From Pigoraptor vietnamica (lineage: Eukaryota; Opisthokonta; Filasterea): 21,274 nt of DNA. The notes under the pieces were generated by a model. That model was not told where the DNA came from, did no database searches, and saw only the letters and a program-made list of their open reading frames with translations. The first letter of the stretch is position 1, and the number at the start of each line of letters is the position of its first letter. The stretch spans positions 1 through 21,274 of the forward strand of contig CALSCQ010001166.1 in assembly GCA_943704525.1 (NCBI GenBank), read 5' to 3'. The translations under genes and the position numbers were made by a program. Shown here in pieces: positions 1-20,214 of this stretch.

Positions 1-58
<58 letters not shown>
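1..58. repeat. (GA)n microsatellite
   Basis: Uninterrupted GA dinucleotide repeat at the left edge. On the minus strand, the sense strand of the PPR-like gene, it reads (CT)n and lies just after a possible 5' splice site at 74. It may therefore serve as the polypyrimidine tract of an intron whose acceptor is outside the window. Confidence 0.95.
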
Positions 59-3000
59 AGTGTCTTGTGCGCACAGATGCACCGACCCCTTCCATCCCGC
101 CCCATCGCCGTCGCCCCATAGAGCGGGTGCCAGTAAGGCACTCCATTGCGCCGTCAAACGCCGTCCGCGCTAGCCGTTCGAGCAGCTGACCCTCCGTCGT
201 CGTCGCCTTAACCCGCGCATGCGGGGCGCTGTGACCCTCCGTTGTCGTAGCATTACCACGCACATCCGTTGCGCGGTCCGCGTCACCACTGTGAGTTTCC
301 GCTTTGGCGATTTCAGCTGACTGTTGAACCTCCACCGTGGACTCGCTAGGCGTGGAAGGGAACCCGCGCTCGTCCACAGCAAGACCCTCCACCGGCGGCG
401 CTTTCCACGGCGCGCGGACGGCGGCGGCATCCGCGTCCAGTATCTGGCGCAGGCACGCGAGGCAGCGGGAAATCATGGAGGCGTAATAAACAAAGTCGCG
501 CGTCACCGGCGCCTCGTCCCCAAAGCGCACGCGACGCCGTCCCAGCGCGTCGGTTTGCGACGATTCCGCGACCACGACAAGATTGTTCACGGCGAGAATG
601 CCCCGCACGCCGTGCGTTTTGGAGTGCTGGTGAAGCAGCTGGGTGAACCTGCGCGTCCGGAGAGAGAGCGGCATCAGTTGGCTTGTCGGGGCTGTCCTTT
701 GAGCAACACAACCGCGCACCAAAGATACACAGTGGTCCTAGCACCAGCACGACACTACAGACGCTGCTATCATTCCGAGCACATCTCGCACGCACCCCGC
801 AACCCCGACCGGCACGCCCGTGGCCTCCATCGACTCGATCCAGCGCATCGCTTCCTCAGGGGTCCCGTGCCTCACGAGCACGTGCAGCATCGCGAGATAG
901 GCCACAGTGTCCGGACGCGCCCCGGAGCTGGTCACCACACGCCACAGCCGCCGAGCCTCCTTCAAGAGCGCGGCGCTGGGTGTTCCCCTGTCGGCCGCAC
1001 ACGCCTTGAGAAGGGTCGACAGCACGTTCGTGTGCGAGCGCATGCCGGGCACGGACCGCACGAACTGAAGGGCGCCGGCGAAGTCGCGCGATGTCGCAAA
1101 GGCATTCGCAATCGATGCGACGGTTACGGAATCCGGCGCAACGCGTGCGGACGATAGAATCGCGTCGGCACACTCGCGCGCACCCTTCACGTCGCCCAAG
1201 TTCGCATACAGCGACGCGACGAAGCTCGCAGTGCTGCGCGCGCACAAACCGGAAAATTAGCGCGGTAAGGAATTAAACTCGAGTCAAAAACAAGGTGAAG
1301 CACAACGACAAAGAGACGCAGCGACAGACAAGGAGATAACAACCGACGCAGATGCGCGGCGTTTCGCACTTCACCACAAACACCGAACGAACACCCCGCA
1401 GAACAGAAACTGCACCCACGCGTTCCCAAGCGGCCTCATTCCGCACTTGGACAGCACAGACGCCAGCGCCCGCCCGTCCTGCGGCTCGAGTTCCACCACG
1501 TCCGCGACGCACCGTAGCAGAAATGCCACCGTCTCGTCTTCACTAAGCTTACCCAGCGCCGCCCCGCGCTTGGCCGGCCCGCCCTCGTCAAACTCCTCGC
1601 GGCGCACGCCGGGGATTGCCGTTGACGCCACGATGCCCCCATCGTCCCGTTCCGTTGGCGAATCTTCTTCCTGCGCAGCCCACGGGTCCAGCGGAGCGTC
1701 CTGGGAGAGTGCTCTGCGCCGAGAAGCGCGCATGCGCGTCCACTCACTGTCCGCAGGCTCACCGTCCAGCTCCCCGCGCCCCTGGGGACGATAGCGGCCG
1801 GCGTCCGTCGCTGGACCGACCTCGCCCTGTCCTCCGGGATCGTCCTCAAACGCCACAGGCGCGCCTTGCAACCGGACCGTCCCCGCCGCAGCAGAGCCGC
1901 CGAACGGGACGGCGGGCCTCACGTGCGGCACGAGCGCCGCGAGCACCTTCTCCATGTGCGAATCCACCAGAGAAGACGCAGCGGCGGCCTCCTCGGTCGC
2001 CCGCCGCTCATCCTCCTCGCTGGCACGCGACCTCCGCGCCCACTGTGGGATGAAGCGCGAGGAAAGCCTGCGCAGCGAATGCCACGAGCCGCTCGGCCCC
2101 GCTTCGGGAAGCGAGAGTTCACGCGCGCGTCGCCGCAACCGCACGAACGAGGCGCAAACGTGGACGAGGACATCCCACGGCGGGACACCGGCGGCACTGG
2201 CGGCTGTCGACAGCGCGTCATGGGGCGGCGTAACTATCATGCGGACGGCATCGGGTGCAACCGAGGCCTCGCTACGGCCCACCGAATCCGAGTCGTAAAA
2301 TCCGCGCAGGCACACCATCGCAGCGGCCGCATCGAGCACGCCCTCGGGAAGGTCCTCGCGCCGAAGCCACTTTCTCCTGTGCGTGCGAGACGCCGATTCT
2401 GCGTTGCGCGAGAGCCAGTGGAGGACAGTGGGCCATGCCTGCGGTGGGCGCGAGATGGGACATTCATTAGGGTGCGTATGTGCGTGTGAGCGAAGGGCAA
2501 CAAATACGCTAAATCTCCAAAGTGAAAAATAGCCCTCAGACCCGTAACTGCCTCACGACATACACAGCGGCTCAACGAGTGCGAAGATGGTGGCCAGTGG
2601 TACGACGATGCCCCGAGACATCCGCAGTGGCAGAAATAGAAGAGTGCGACAGATGCACACAAGCAGATGCACACCCGCCAGCCGCGAGTTCAAACAACAC
2701 TCGACAAGGGTTCGCACACAAGCACACCACAGCCCCAGCGCACAAACCTCCTCCGCACAGCGCACAAACCTCCTCCGCACTCTCAAGGTCGCCAGCGCCG
2801 AGACAGCTCTCCATAAACTCGGCGTAACCGTACTCGAGCGGGAGCAGCTTGAGCGACCGCGCGTCTCTATGCACCGCCAATGCGGCGTCCACGCGGTTCA
2901 CGTGCGACAGGAGGTAAAATGCGTCGGCGAGCCCGTGCGCGACTTGCAGGATTTCGCTCTTCCCGCCGCTCAAAGCCGGGTCTGTTTCCTGCATATCCGC

Positions 3001-5002
3001 AAATGTAACCGCCCGCTTGAAATGCGCCGATGTGCGGAGGAGTGCATAGAGGCGCAGGGACAGCTCGGCGTCGCCCGCAGACGCAAGCGCGCGAAAGGCC
3101 CACTGCGAAAAGGGCGACGCGTTACATCGCGCAAACAACGCGACAGTGCTACAGGCCAACGTTGCGCCGCTCGTCACAAACCCCATCGTTTCAATACCTT
3201 CCGCACAACACAGCATCGCAGGCCAAACGGCCACGCACCTGATACGCCACTATCCGCGGCTGCAGAGCTCGGTGCGTCTCCAGCAGAACGATGAGCTCTC
3301 GCACCGTATCCACGTCCTTCGACCTGACGCACGCGTGCATCACGTGCGAGATGCATCCGGACATGCTGTTCGTCGCCAGCGCGCCCTTCTTCGCCGCGTG
3401 TTGCAACAGAGCGAGAGCCGCTTTGGGCACTGAACAGAGCGCGAGCGCCTTGACGGTACGCACGGCAAGCGTCGGTTCAATTCCAATGCCTCGGTGGCAC
3501 ACGTACTCGCACGCGTCCCACGCGAAGCCCGGCTTCCTCCGATCCGCAAAGTACGTGACGAGGAGCATGGCCGCCTTATCGAGGGTGCGCCGAGGGACAG
3601 CGTAGACGGCATCCCACGTGAGCTCCATGTCGTCGAAAACCCCAAAGGCGTCGTCTGGCAAAACGTTCGGCATCACGCAGCACTCGATGAGGTGGCGACG
3701 AATGGCCGGCGTGAGCGGGAAACCTGAGGGGAATGCATTCAGCGAAAAGGAGGGATTACGTGGCGCCCCACAATTCGCACACGTACGCACAGACACATTC
3801 ACACAATACTACAGGCAAAGACGCCTTATCTGCACCGTACGGACAGGGCGTTCCACATGGGTTGGGCGGCCACACACCGAGAAAGGCGAGATTGCCCCAC
3901 ACAGTCCGGACACCCTTTGCCCCCGATGACATCATGCCCACGTCCAGCGCAGAAAGGATCATCGCGTCTGTCGTGGGACCACCGAGGCGGCGCAGGCGGC
4001 GAAGTGCGCCCACGCACTCGTCCGTGTTGAGTTCCTGGCGCAGCAAATGGGGAGTGTGTCGGTGGACTGTCGGTTTGGTGGTTGCGAAATCGAGCAAAAG
4101 TGGCACTAACCACATAATCAGTGTGGCCGTGTTGTGCGTGCGTGCATGTGTGCATGCGTGCGCCCGTCTGTTTGAAGCAGAGAAAGAGCGCCGCACATTG
4201 CCGCATTACACACCTTGAGTGCCTTGTCATAATCCTCGAGGGCTTCCTTCAACTGCGACGCCCAGAGACTCACGTGAGCACACGGCCAGATGCACATACG
4301 CGCGCACGCACGCACACAATACATGGCACGCACGCGCACAATGCGCCTGACACGCAATCGCAGCCCACGCACGCCCACCAACACGTAAGGCATACGCTAT
4401 ACTGAAGGTCCAGTCAATTACCTTCGCCTTGCCGCGCTCGTTCGATGCATAGGAGGCAGTGTGCACACGGGTCAAGATGGCGTGGTGCGCAACGGTGGGA
4501 ACGAAACCCGCGCCCTTCACCCTGAAGACCGAGCGCACAATTCTCAGCCACAGGCCACACAGCAAATTCACAGCACCGCTGCATTGCACACACAAGATAC
4601 CCACCCCTTCCATAGTGCGCCGGCCGCTTCGACGTCCGCACTCGCGCAGCACTCCTCCAGCAGCGCCGCGACGCTCCCCTCCGTCAGAATGTCGGCCCTC
4701 GCCACCGCATCTTTAATGCGCCGCATCAGCCGACCGTGCGCGTCTTCGTGTGCGGGCGAAAGCGCAGTCTCGTGCGTGTGCGTTGATCGACTCGCAATCA
4801 CAGACAACGACGGCGCGCGAGACTGCACAGGCAACACGTGCGCAGGGCATGGCAGACGACTGTCACTGGCAGCCCACGTGTGCCGCGGTGACACGCGTGT
4901 AAATACGGCCCTTCGCGGAGGCCCTTCGCTGAACAGCCGCAAGGCAGATCGCGCGCGACATGCAGTGCCTGCACGCACGGCGACGCGCGCGACTGTCGCC
5001 AT
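1..5002 (-). CDS. PPR-like helical-repeat protein, probably mitochondrial; 3' end outside window
   Basis: Nine exons follow in phase: 5002-4605, 4521-4422, 4252-4214, 4034-3878, 3723-3239, 3102-2770, 2438-about 1384, 1233-796 and 648-about 75. The ATG at 5002 opens an Arg/Ala-rich N-terminus without acidic residues for about 25 residues (MATVARVAVRAG), typical of a mitochondrial targeting peptide. The rest is a series of helical hairpins of PPR type, for example SLYANLGDVKGARECADAIL and MLHVLVRHGTPEEAMRWIES. Such proteins usually bind organellar RNA; that role is inferred from family. About 1190 residues are visible. The exon from 648 down stays open to near position 75, where a GTGCGC donor runs into a CT-rich tract, so a further intron probably crosses the window edge. 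The end of exon seven is uncertain: two phase-2 donors fit, after 1405 or after 1384. A Glu/Ala-rich linker sits in exon seven. The exact PPR subclass cannot be read by eye. Confidence 0.8.
2736..2779. repeat. 22-bp perfect tandem duplication of an exon/intron boundary
   Basis: Two identical 22-bp units, 2736-2757 and 2758-2779, lie head to tail across the end of exon six of the PPR-like gene. Each carries the 5' splice site GAG|GTTTGT on the minus strand. The donor at 2769 keeps the frame into the exon at 2438; the one at 2747 would add 22 nt and shift it. Confidence 0.9.
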
Positions 5003-5554
5003 GCTCGTTTGCAGGCGCCGCGCTCAGCGCCACATGGCAGCGGCAAGTGACCGTGCCCACGCACTCGGAGATGTCAATGAAGCGCGCGAAGAGACACGAA
5101 GCGATTGGGTTGCCAGAACAGGGGAGGCTTACACACGCTGGGAGACACAGCGCATGGCTTGCACGTTGACTAGCGAACGAAGCATGGCTGTGTGCGAGAG
5201 GGGTTTGAAGTTGGAGCGATGTGGAGCACCACGCTCCGATACGACGGATCGGATTGCTCAGATTGCATACTAAATAAGAATGTTCGTGCAACACAGGCGG
5301 AGTGCATGTGCTGTCTAAATGGAGGACAAATCATCCCGGCTTTAATACAGAAGTTCATCGTACAGAGTTTGGTGTGGCTATTTAGTAGGATGACGTAGGG
5401 TTCACGGGGCCCTCCGCTCAAGCGCACCACTGCTAATCTCAAGTTCACTGTTTATTTCCGCACGTAAGGACGCCTTCCATACGGTAGTATTCACACGGAG
5501 CCATTTCCCGGAACGAGGAGACTCCCTCCTGTTACTTGCACAGAGTGAAAAAAA
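5003..5554. promoter_or_regulatory. Divergent intergenic region between the PPR-like gene and fucose mutarotase
   Basis: This 552-bp gap separates two start codons that point away from each other, so it should hold both promoters and 5' UTRs. The half near the mutarotase is AT-richer than its surroundings. I see a TGACGT core at 5391-5396 but no convincing TATA box. No coding exon is supported; open frames here fit neither neighbour. Confidence 0.5.
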
Positions 5555-6540
5555 ATGGTCCAGCTGAAGGGCATCCCCACCATCCTCTCGCCCGAGCTGC
5601 TCAATGCACTCGCGCGCATGGGCCACGGGGACGAAATCGGTGCGTGCATGCTGCGTTACGCTGACGTTACTTGCCATCGTGTGTCTCACCCATGGTAAAC
5701 ATTGATTGCCTGCCGTTGCAGTCTTCGGCGACTCGAACTTCCCTGCGGAGACGTGCGCAAAGCACATTCTCATTCGAGCCGATGGTGCGTCACACTGCCC
5801 ACGTGTACACGCACGCACGCACGTGTGCATGTGCTTGTCTTAGTATTAGTGACTACACCCGCACTTGAGCAACGCCACCCACGCAACCTGCCAGTGATAT
5901 CGCTTGTCACCATGCGACGTGTCCGACCGGGGGACTAAGCAACGAGTGCGGCCGTGCAGGCCACAACATCCCCGCTCTGCTCGAGGCCGTGCTGAAGCTC
6001 TTCCCTCTCGACCAGTACGTTGAAAAGCCGGTGGGTTGCGTGCGTCCGCTGCGCCGCATCTTTCAGTCGTGCATGCTCTGACTGCACTGTTGTTGGTTCA
6101 GGTGGCCACGATGCAGCTGGTGCCGAGTGATGCGGCAAAGGGCCTGAAGGTGCCCGTGTGGGACGTCTACAAGCGCCTTGTGCGCGAGTCGGAGGGGAAG
6201 GAGGTGCGTGGCATACTACGCTGCAGAAGGCCACTCACTTCTGTGTGTGTGGACGTTGGCGATGCAAGGGGTAGAGTGCATGGTTGCGTCTTCATCTGAA
6301 TGGGGCTTGGGCAGGTTCCCTTTGAGGAAGTGGAGCGATTTGCGTTCTACGAGCGCGCCAAGAAGGCTTTTGCCGTTGTGGCCACGAGGTGTGTGACACT
6401 CATGGCACCGTCACTGTTGGTGCTGCCAGTCTGCCAGTATCCCATCTTGCCCATATGTGTCGCTTATCCCATGCCGTATTTGCACTTACAGCGAGACGGT
6501 GCACTACGGCAACATCATTCTCAAGAAGGGCGTCATCTAA
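5555..6540 (+). CDS. FUOM: Fucose mutarotase (RbsD/FucU family)
   Basis: Six exons, 5555-5639, 5722-5784, 5960-6030, 6102-6203, 6315-6388 and 6492-6540, join in phase to 147 residues, close to the length of animal FUOM (about 150). The protein starts MVQLKGIPTILSPELL and carries the family active-site block MGHGDEI at residues 22-28 (His24), then LLEAVLKLFPLD, MQLVPSD, and the C-terminal FYERAKKAFAVVAT and YGNIILKKGVI segments that hold conserved tyrosines. The enzyme interconverts alpha and beta anomers of L-fucose in the cytosol, feeding fucose salvage towards GDP-fucose. The ATG at 5555 follows an A-rich stretch and matches the family N-terminus exactly. All five donors begin GTG and all acceptors are CAG. 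The gene is divergent from the PPR-like gene and looks intact. Identification rests on strong recalled similarity to animal FUOM. Confidence 0.96.
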
Positions 6541-6774
6541 GCAATGCAGACTCCTCAGTGGCCGACCCGGGATTAACCAGGTTAGAAATGAATGGGAACT
6601 GGTCGGTGCGCACTGAGTGGCTGCAATGAGTAAGCCGGCATCGGCTACGCCGTTATTAGAACGGCCGGGCCGCGCAGGTGTTGTGTAGCTGCAGCTGTAA
6701 TTTGCCGTGAGCCTTCGGTCCTTTTGCTGGTCGCCAGCGTCGGGCGCCGCTTGGACCGACCGAGGGATCCAACG

Positions 6775-6794
6775 CCGCCGGCTGCAGCCGGCGG
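6775..6794. repeat. 20-bp perfect GC-rich palindrome
   Basis: The sequence CCGCCGGCTGCAGCCGGCGG equals its own reverse complement, with no spacer. It lies about 575 bp upstream of the GPCR start codon. It could bind a dimeric regulator or extrude as a small cruciform; function unknown. Confidence 0.9.
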
Positions 6795-7086
6795 TCCCGC
6801 ACGGGCACACCGTGCTCGGCTGGCACCGGCTCGGTCTCGGCCGTTTTGCATTTAGAAGTTTCCCACTGCGCACCGACATCGCCCAACCCCCGAGCATACC
6901 TCGCGTACGCCTCCCCTGTCGTTGCAAAGTGACCTGTTGCGCGCACCATCAGTTTTCGTTTGTCGGCGGCGCCACTGTGAGATCCGCGGAGTGTCCGACG
7001 AACTGTCCAGATCGTCACCTTCCCCATTTGGCAACTCGGCGCACCAAAAAGGGAACACCCGTGCTTTACCGTGCTTTCTCTCCGTG

Positions 7087-7178
7087 CTCTCTCTCCTCCC
7101 TCTTCTCTCTCCTCCCTCTCTTCTCTCTCCTCCCTCTTCTCTCTCCTCCCTCTTCTCTCTCCTCTCTCTCCTCTCTCT
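7087..7178. repeat. 92-nt pure pyrimidine tract built of about 16-bp units
   Basis: No purine interrupts the plus strand over 92 nt. It is made of repeats close to CTCTCTCCTCCCTCTT (16 bp, one of 18 bp), degrading to CTCTCTCC at the right end. It may be a promoter element able to form a triplex, or the pyrimidine tract of a 5' UTR intron that ends at the CAG at 7185-7187. Confidence 0.85.
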
Positions 7179-7368
7179 GCTGTCCCAGGATAGTCTTGCT
7201 CCGAACTTACGACGGACGCCCGTGTCTCGACGCGCCCTCTGCCATTGTTCCAAAGTTAGCGTGCCCTTACACAGAGCTTCACTATCGCAGCCATATTTTG
7301 CCGCTTGAGCGTGACTTGTCGGACATGGCGTGACGGCGAGTCCTTCGCTGTCCATTCGCTCTCTCGCA

Positions 7369-17843
<10,475 letters not shown>

Positions 17844-18178
17844 GCGATTCGGCCGTCCACGAGGGACTGTGGAGCCGCTCACGAAATGGCCGAACAACAC
17901 ATGCGCACGCGTGTCAGGCGCAGGTGGCGTTACAAGCGTTACAAGGCAGTAAAATCGCTCGTGTACCGATCACTGTCGCCCCATTGCGAGCGCCGGTAAA
18001 GTTAAGTGGTCAGAGTATGAGGCCTGCCAAACCTAAAAACACCAGCAAAACTGCATCACGACGAACACATCCGCAATTGAAGGGTATGGCTCTCATAGCT
18101 TCAGTGACACAGAGCTCGAACGACTATAACGGCAACAGACGGCGCACGCACGCAGCGCTATCCAGGACGCCACGGCCG
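17844..18178. other. Convergent spacer between GPCR and derlin 3' ends
   Basis: 335 bp hold both 3' UTRs. I see no AATAAA on either strand and no coding exon; open frames here are not related to either neighbour. Confidence 0.6.
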
Positions 18179-18677
18179 TTATGTGCCCCCGAGCACGTTC
18201 CCGCGGCCCCAGTTACGACGGGCATTGTCGGGCTGCTCGTCGCGCTGTTCGCGACGGGGTGCCGGTGCGACAAATCCATAGACACCGCTCCCGCGCGTGT
18301 TGGGGAAGAGCTTGTAGCTGCGGGGAAAAAGGGATGTGCCATGGTCAGGTTGGCACAAGAGCGACACGGGCACATGCAACGCATACGGAGGAGCCTGCAC
18401 GCGAGCGCGTACAAACGATCGCACACGCACAATGAAAACTATACATCCGGGCACACGGCGACAGCAACGACGCACGTGCGACAGCGCAACCCACAGGAAC
18501 TGCGGCGTCCAGAGCACGCGGCGACCGCCAGTCTCCGGGAGCTTGTATTCCAGGACATAGTAGAGATGTCCCACGGCAATGCCAGTGAATTCGTCCATCG
18601 CGTCACCGCCGAGGAGAATGGTGAACACCGCAAGCACCCAGGGGAAGTAGGTCGCCTGCACACACGCACGCACGCAT

Positions 18678-18741
<64 letters not shown>

Positions 18742-19644
18742 AAGCACACGTCAGTATGAACATTGTGTGTGTGCGCGCGCGTGTGCAACGCGTTCTAGTA
18801 TACGATGAAAAGCGAACACAGCAACAAAGTGGCTTCCGCGCTCACATGCACACACACAAACGACCGACACAAAAAAAAACGCACCTTGAAGCGCAGTCCA
18901 AAGTAGAACGAGACAATGACGTCAGCGTTTATCTGGCACCACACATACAAATTGGCGAGGATAAGCGGAACACTGACAATGTACATGGGCCACAGGAACC
19001 CAATCGCCTGCGGGCAGCAGAGTCAAGGGGAAGACTCTCACGTAGAGCAGCAACGCGCAATTTGCGAGCACACAACGCGCACACACACACACACACCGCG
19101 CCAATTCCTGCGATGCGCCAACAACAAACAACAACAACAACAACGGCACTTCTCCCATTCGCAATGCAACTGCGAGCGCGATGCACTTGACGCCATGGCG
19201 GATACAAGGAGCACGACCATCATGAACAAGAGCTGGAAGACGAAGTCGGCGCGGCGCCCCAGGTACGTGTCCTCTTCCATTTTCCGCGAGTATTGGTAGA
19301 GAAAAATGAGGTTGACGATAAATGGAAGTTCCAGTTTGCCCATGAAGAGGAAGGGCGTCAGGACGCGCCAAAACTGCGGTGGGGGAGGAGTGCTTAGAAA
19401 AGGCAAAAGAGACATCGAACGCACGCGCAACGCACAGGTGCGCAAACAACAACACACAACACTGCACACGCACCTGGAACTTGTACGCAAGCAGTTCCCA
19501 GTCGAGGATGAACCAGTAGGCACTGACGAGCGGGAGCTTGCGAAGCAGAGGATTTCCAATAAGCGTGAGTACGAAGGAGCCCACGAACCAAAACCTTGTC
19601 ACGGGGGGTATGCCGCGGAACCACGCGGGGATGTCCGCCTCCAT
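18179..19644 (-). CDS. Derlin, ER-associated degradation rhomboid-like pseudoprotease
   Basis: Five exons, 19644-19474, 19373-19206, 19007-18885, 18655-18495 and 18317-18179, join in phase to 253 residues (animal Derlin-2 has about 240). The start MEADIPAWFRGIPPVTRFWF matches the family N-terminus. The WR motif is at 59-60 (FQFWRVLTPFLF, across an exon junction), followed by NLIFLYQYS, LYVWCQINADVIVSFYFG, and GxxxG at 179-183 (GIAVGHLYY). The C-terminal NWGRGNVLGG resembles the SHP box that binds p97/VCP. No rhomboid catalytic Ser/His pair is seen, as usual for derlins. It should sit in the ER membrane and help retrotranslocate misfolded proteins. The GTATCC donor at 19205 is weak, but using it gives exactly the Derlin-2 spacing from LLF to YVW. 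The gene is divergent from the RBBP4-like gene. Confidence 0.96.
18661..18738. repeat. (CA)n microsatellite in derlin intron 4
   Basis: CA repeats with a few CG variants inside the intron 18656-18884; the transcript reads (GU)n. It starts only five bases from the 3' splice site, so GU repeats take the place of a normal pyrimidine tract. Confidence 0.92.
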
Positions 19645-19987
19645 AGTCAAACACGCGCAGCCGCCGCACACGGGGACGACAAGGCGATGGGAGATGCGCT
19701 GTGTGTGTCGTGGAAGAAGAGCACGCTTTAAAGCGCACGGACTGTACGAGAGCGACGTTTGGCGATGTGTGCGTCAGCTGTCTCTTCGTCGAGAAGGAAC
19801 AATCCTCACAGGGGCGACTTATCTATATCAGGCTTCTGAGTTAGACTACAGACTAATATGGGCATACGTTTTCTCCCTAAGTGAAGTTTTAGACACTTGA
19901 TGTGTCTGGACAATTATAACAGCCAATCATCATTCGCCAACGCATTGCACAGTTTCCAATTTTATAACATTTCAGGCCACAAATAGC

Positions 19988-19994
19988 TATATAA
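19988..19994 (+). promoter_or_regulatory. TATA box for the RBBP4-like gene
   Basis: TATATAA followed by GG, about 220 bp upstream of the ATG and 61 bp downstream of a CCAAT box. It is the only clear TATA box in the window. A start site 25-30 bp downstream would give a 5' UTR of about 190 nt. Confidence 0.6.
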
Positions 19995-20003
19995 GGAGTG
20001 GCT

Positions 20004-20055
20004 GCGCCAAACGGCACCCCGGATGGATCCTTCCCGCCATTTCAACTTTTGGCGC
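20004..20055. promoter_or_regulatory. Cluster of three E2F-type sites
   Basis: GCGCCAAA at 20004-20011, TTCCCGCC at 20031-20038 and TTTGGCGC at 20048-20055. The first and third are exact reverse complements and fit TTTSSCGC; the second fits TTSSCGSS. They lie just after the TATA box of a gene whose animal and plant relatives act in replication-coupled chromatin assembly, so S-phase control is a fair inference. Confidence 0.55.
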
Positions 20056-20214
20056 CAGCTGAGCGGTCAACGTGACCCCACACGCACTGTAAGCGAGATT
20101 ACTTTTAGACCATTTCCGTGAGCCTTCTTTCCCTGTCTCTCTTTCAATTGCGTCTCCGTGCCGCTGCTGTTACTGAATAGCCTCGAGAGGTGCTCTGGCG
20201 AGCGGTCTGGGAAG

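Larger units (their letters stand above)
6541..7368. other. Intergenic region upstream of the GPCR gene
   Basis: 828 bp between the mutarotase stop and the GPCR start, holding the mutarotase 3' end and the GPCR promoter. No AATAAA was seen after the stop. It contains a GC palindrome (6775-6794) and a long pyrimidine tract (7087-7178) followed by CTGTCCCAG at 7179-7187, which looks like a 3' splice site and could close an intron in the 5' UTR. A 123-codon minus-strand frame at 6656-7027 is not recognisable. Confidence 0.6.
19645..20214. promoter_or_regulatory. Divergent promoter region of derlin and the RBBP4-like gene
   Basis: 570 bp between opposing start codons. The centre is AT-rich. A CCAAT box at 19923-19927, a TATATAA at 19988-19994 and three E2F-type sites further right all lie on the RBBP4 side with spacing expected of a focused promoter for that gene, which implies transcription starting near 20020. 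No coding exon is supported here. Confidence 0.65.

Noticed and set aside
324-1157. 277-codon plus-strand open frame
   Set aside because: Opposite the PPR-like exons; Arg/His/Pro-rich composition typical of antisense of GC-rich coding sequence, no domain seen.
5402-5830. 142-codon minus-strand open frame over the mutarotase 5' end
   Set aside because: It overlaps the well-identified FUOM exons one and two on the other strand and has no recognisable content.
6656-7027. 123-codon minus-strand open frame starting MGKVTIWTVRRTL
   Set aside because: It has an ATG and lies between genes, but shows no recognisable family, domain or splice partner. I cannot support it as a gene without transcript data.
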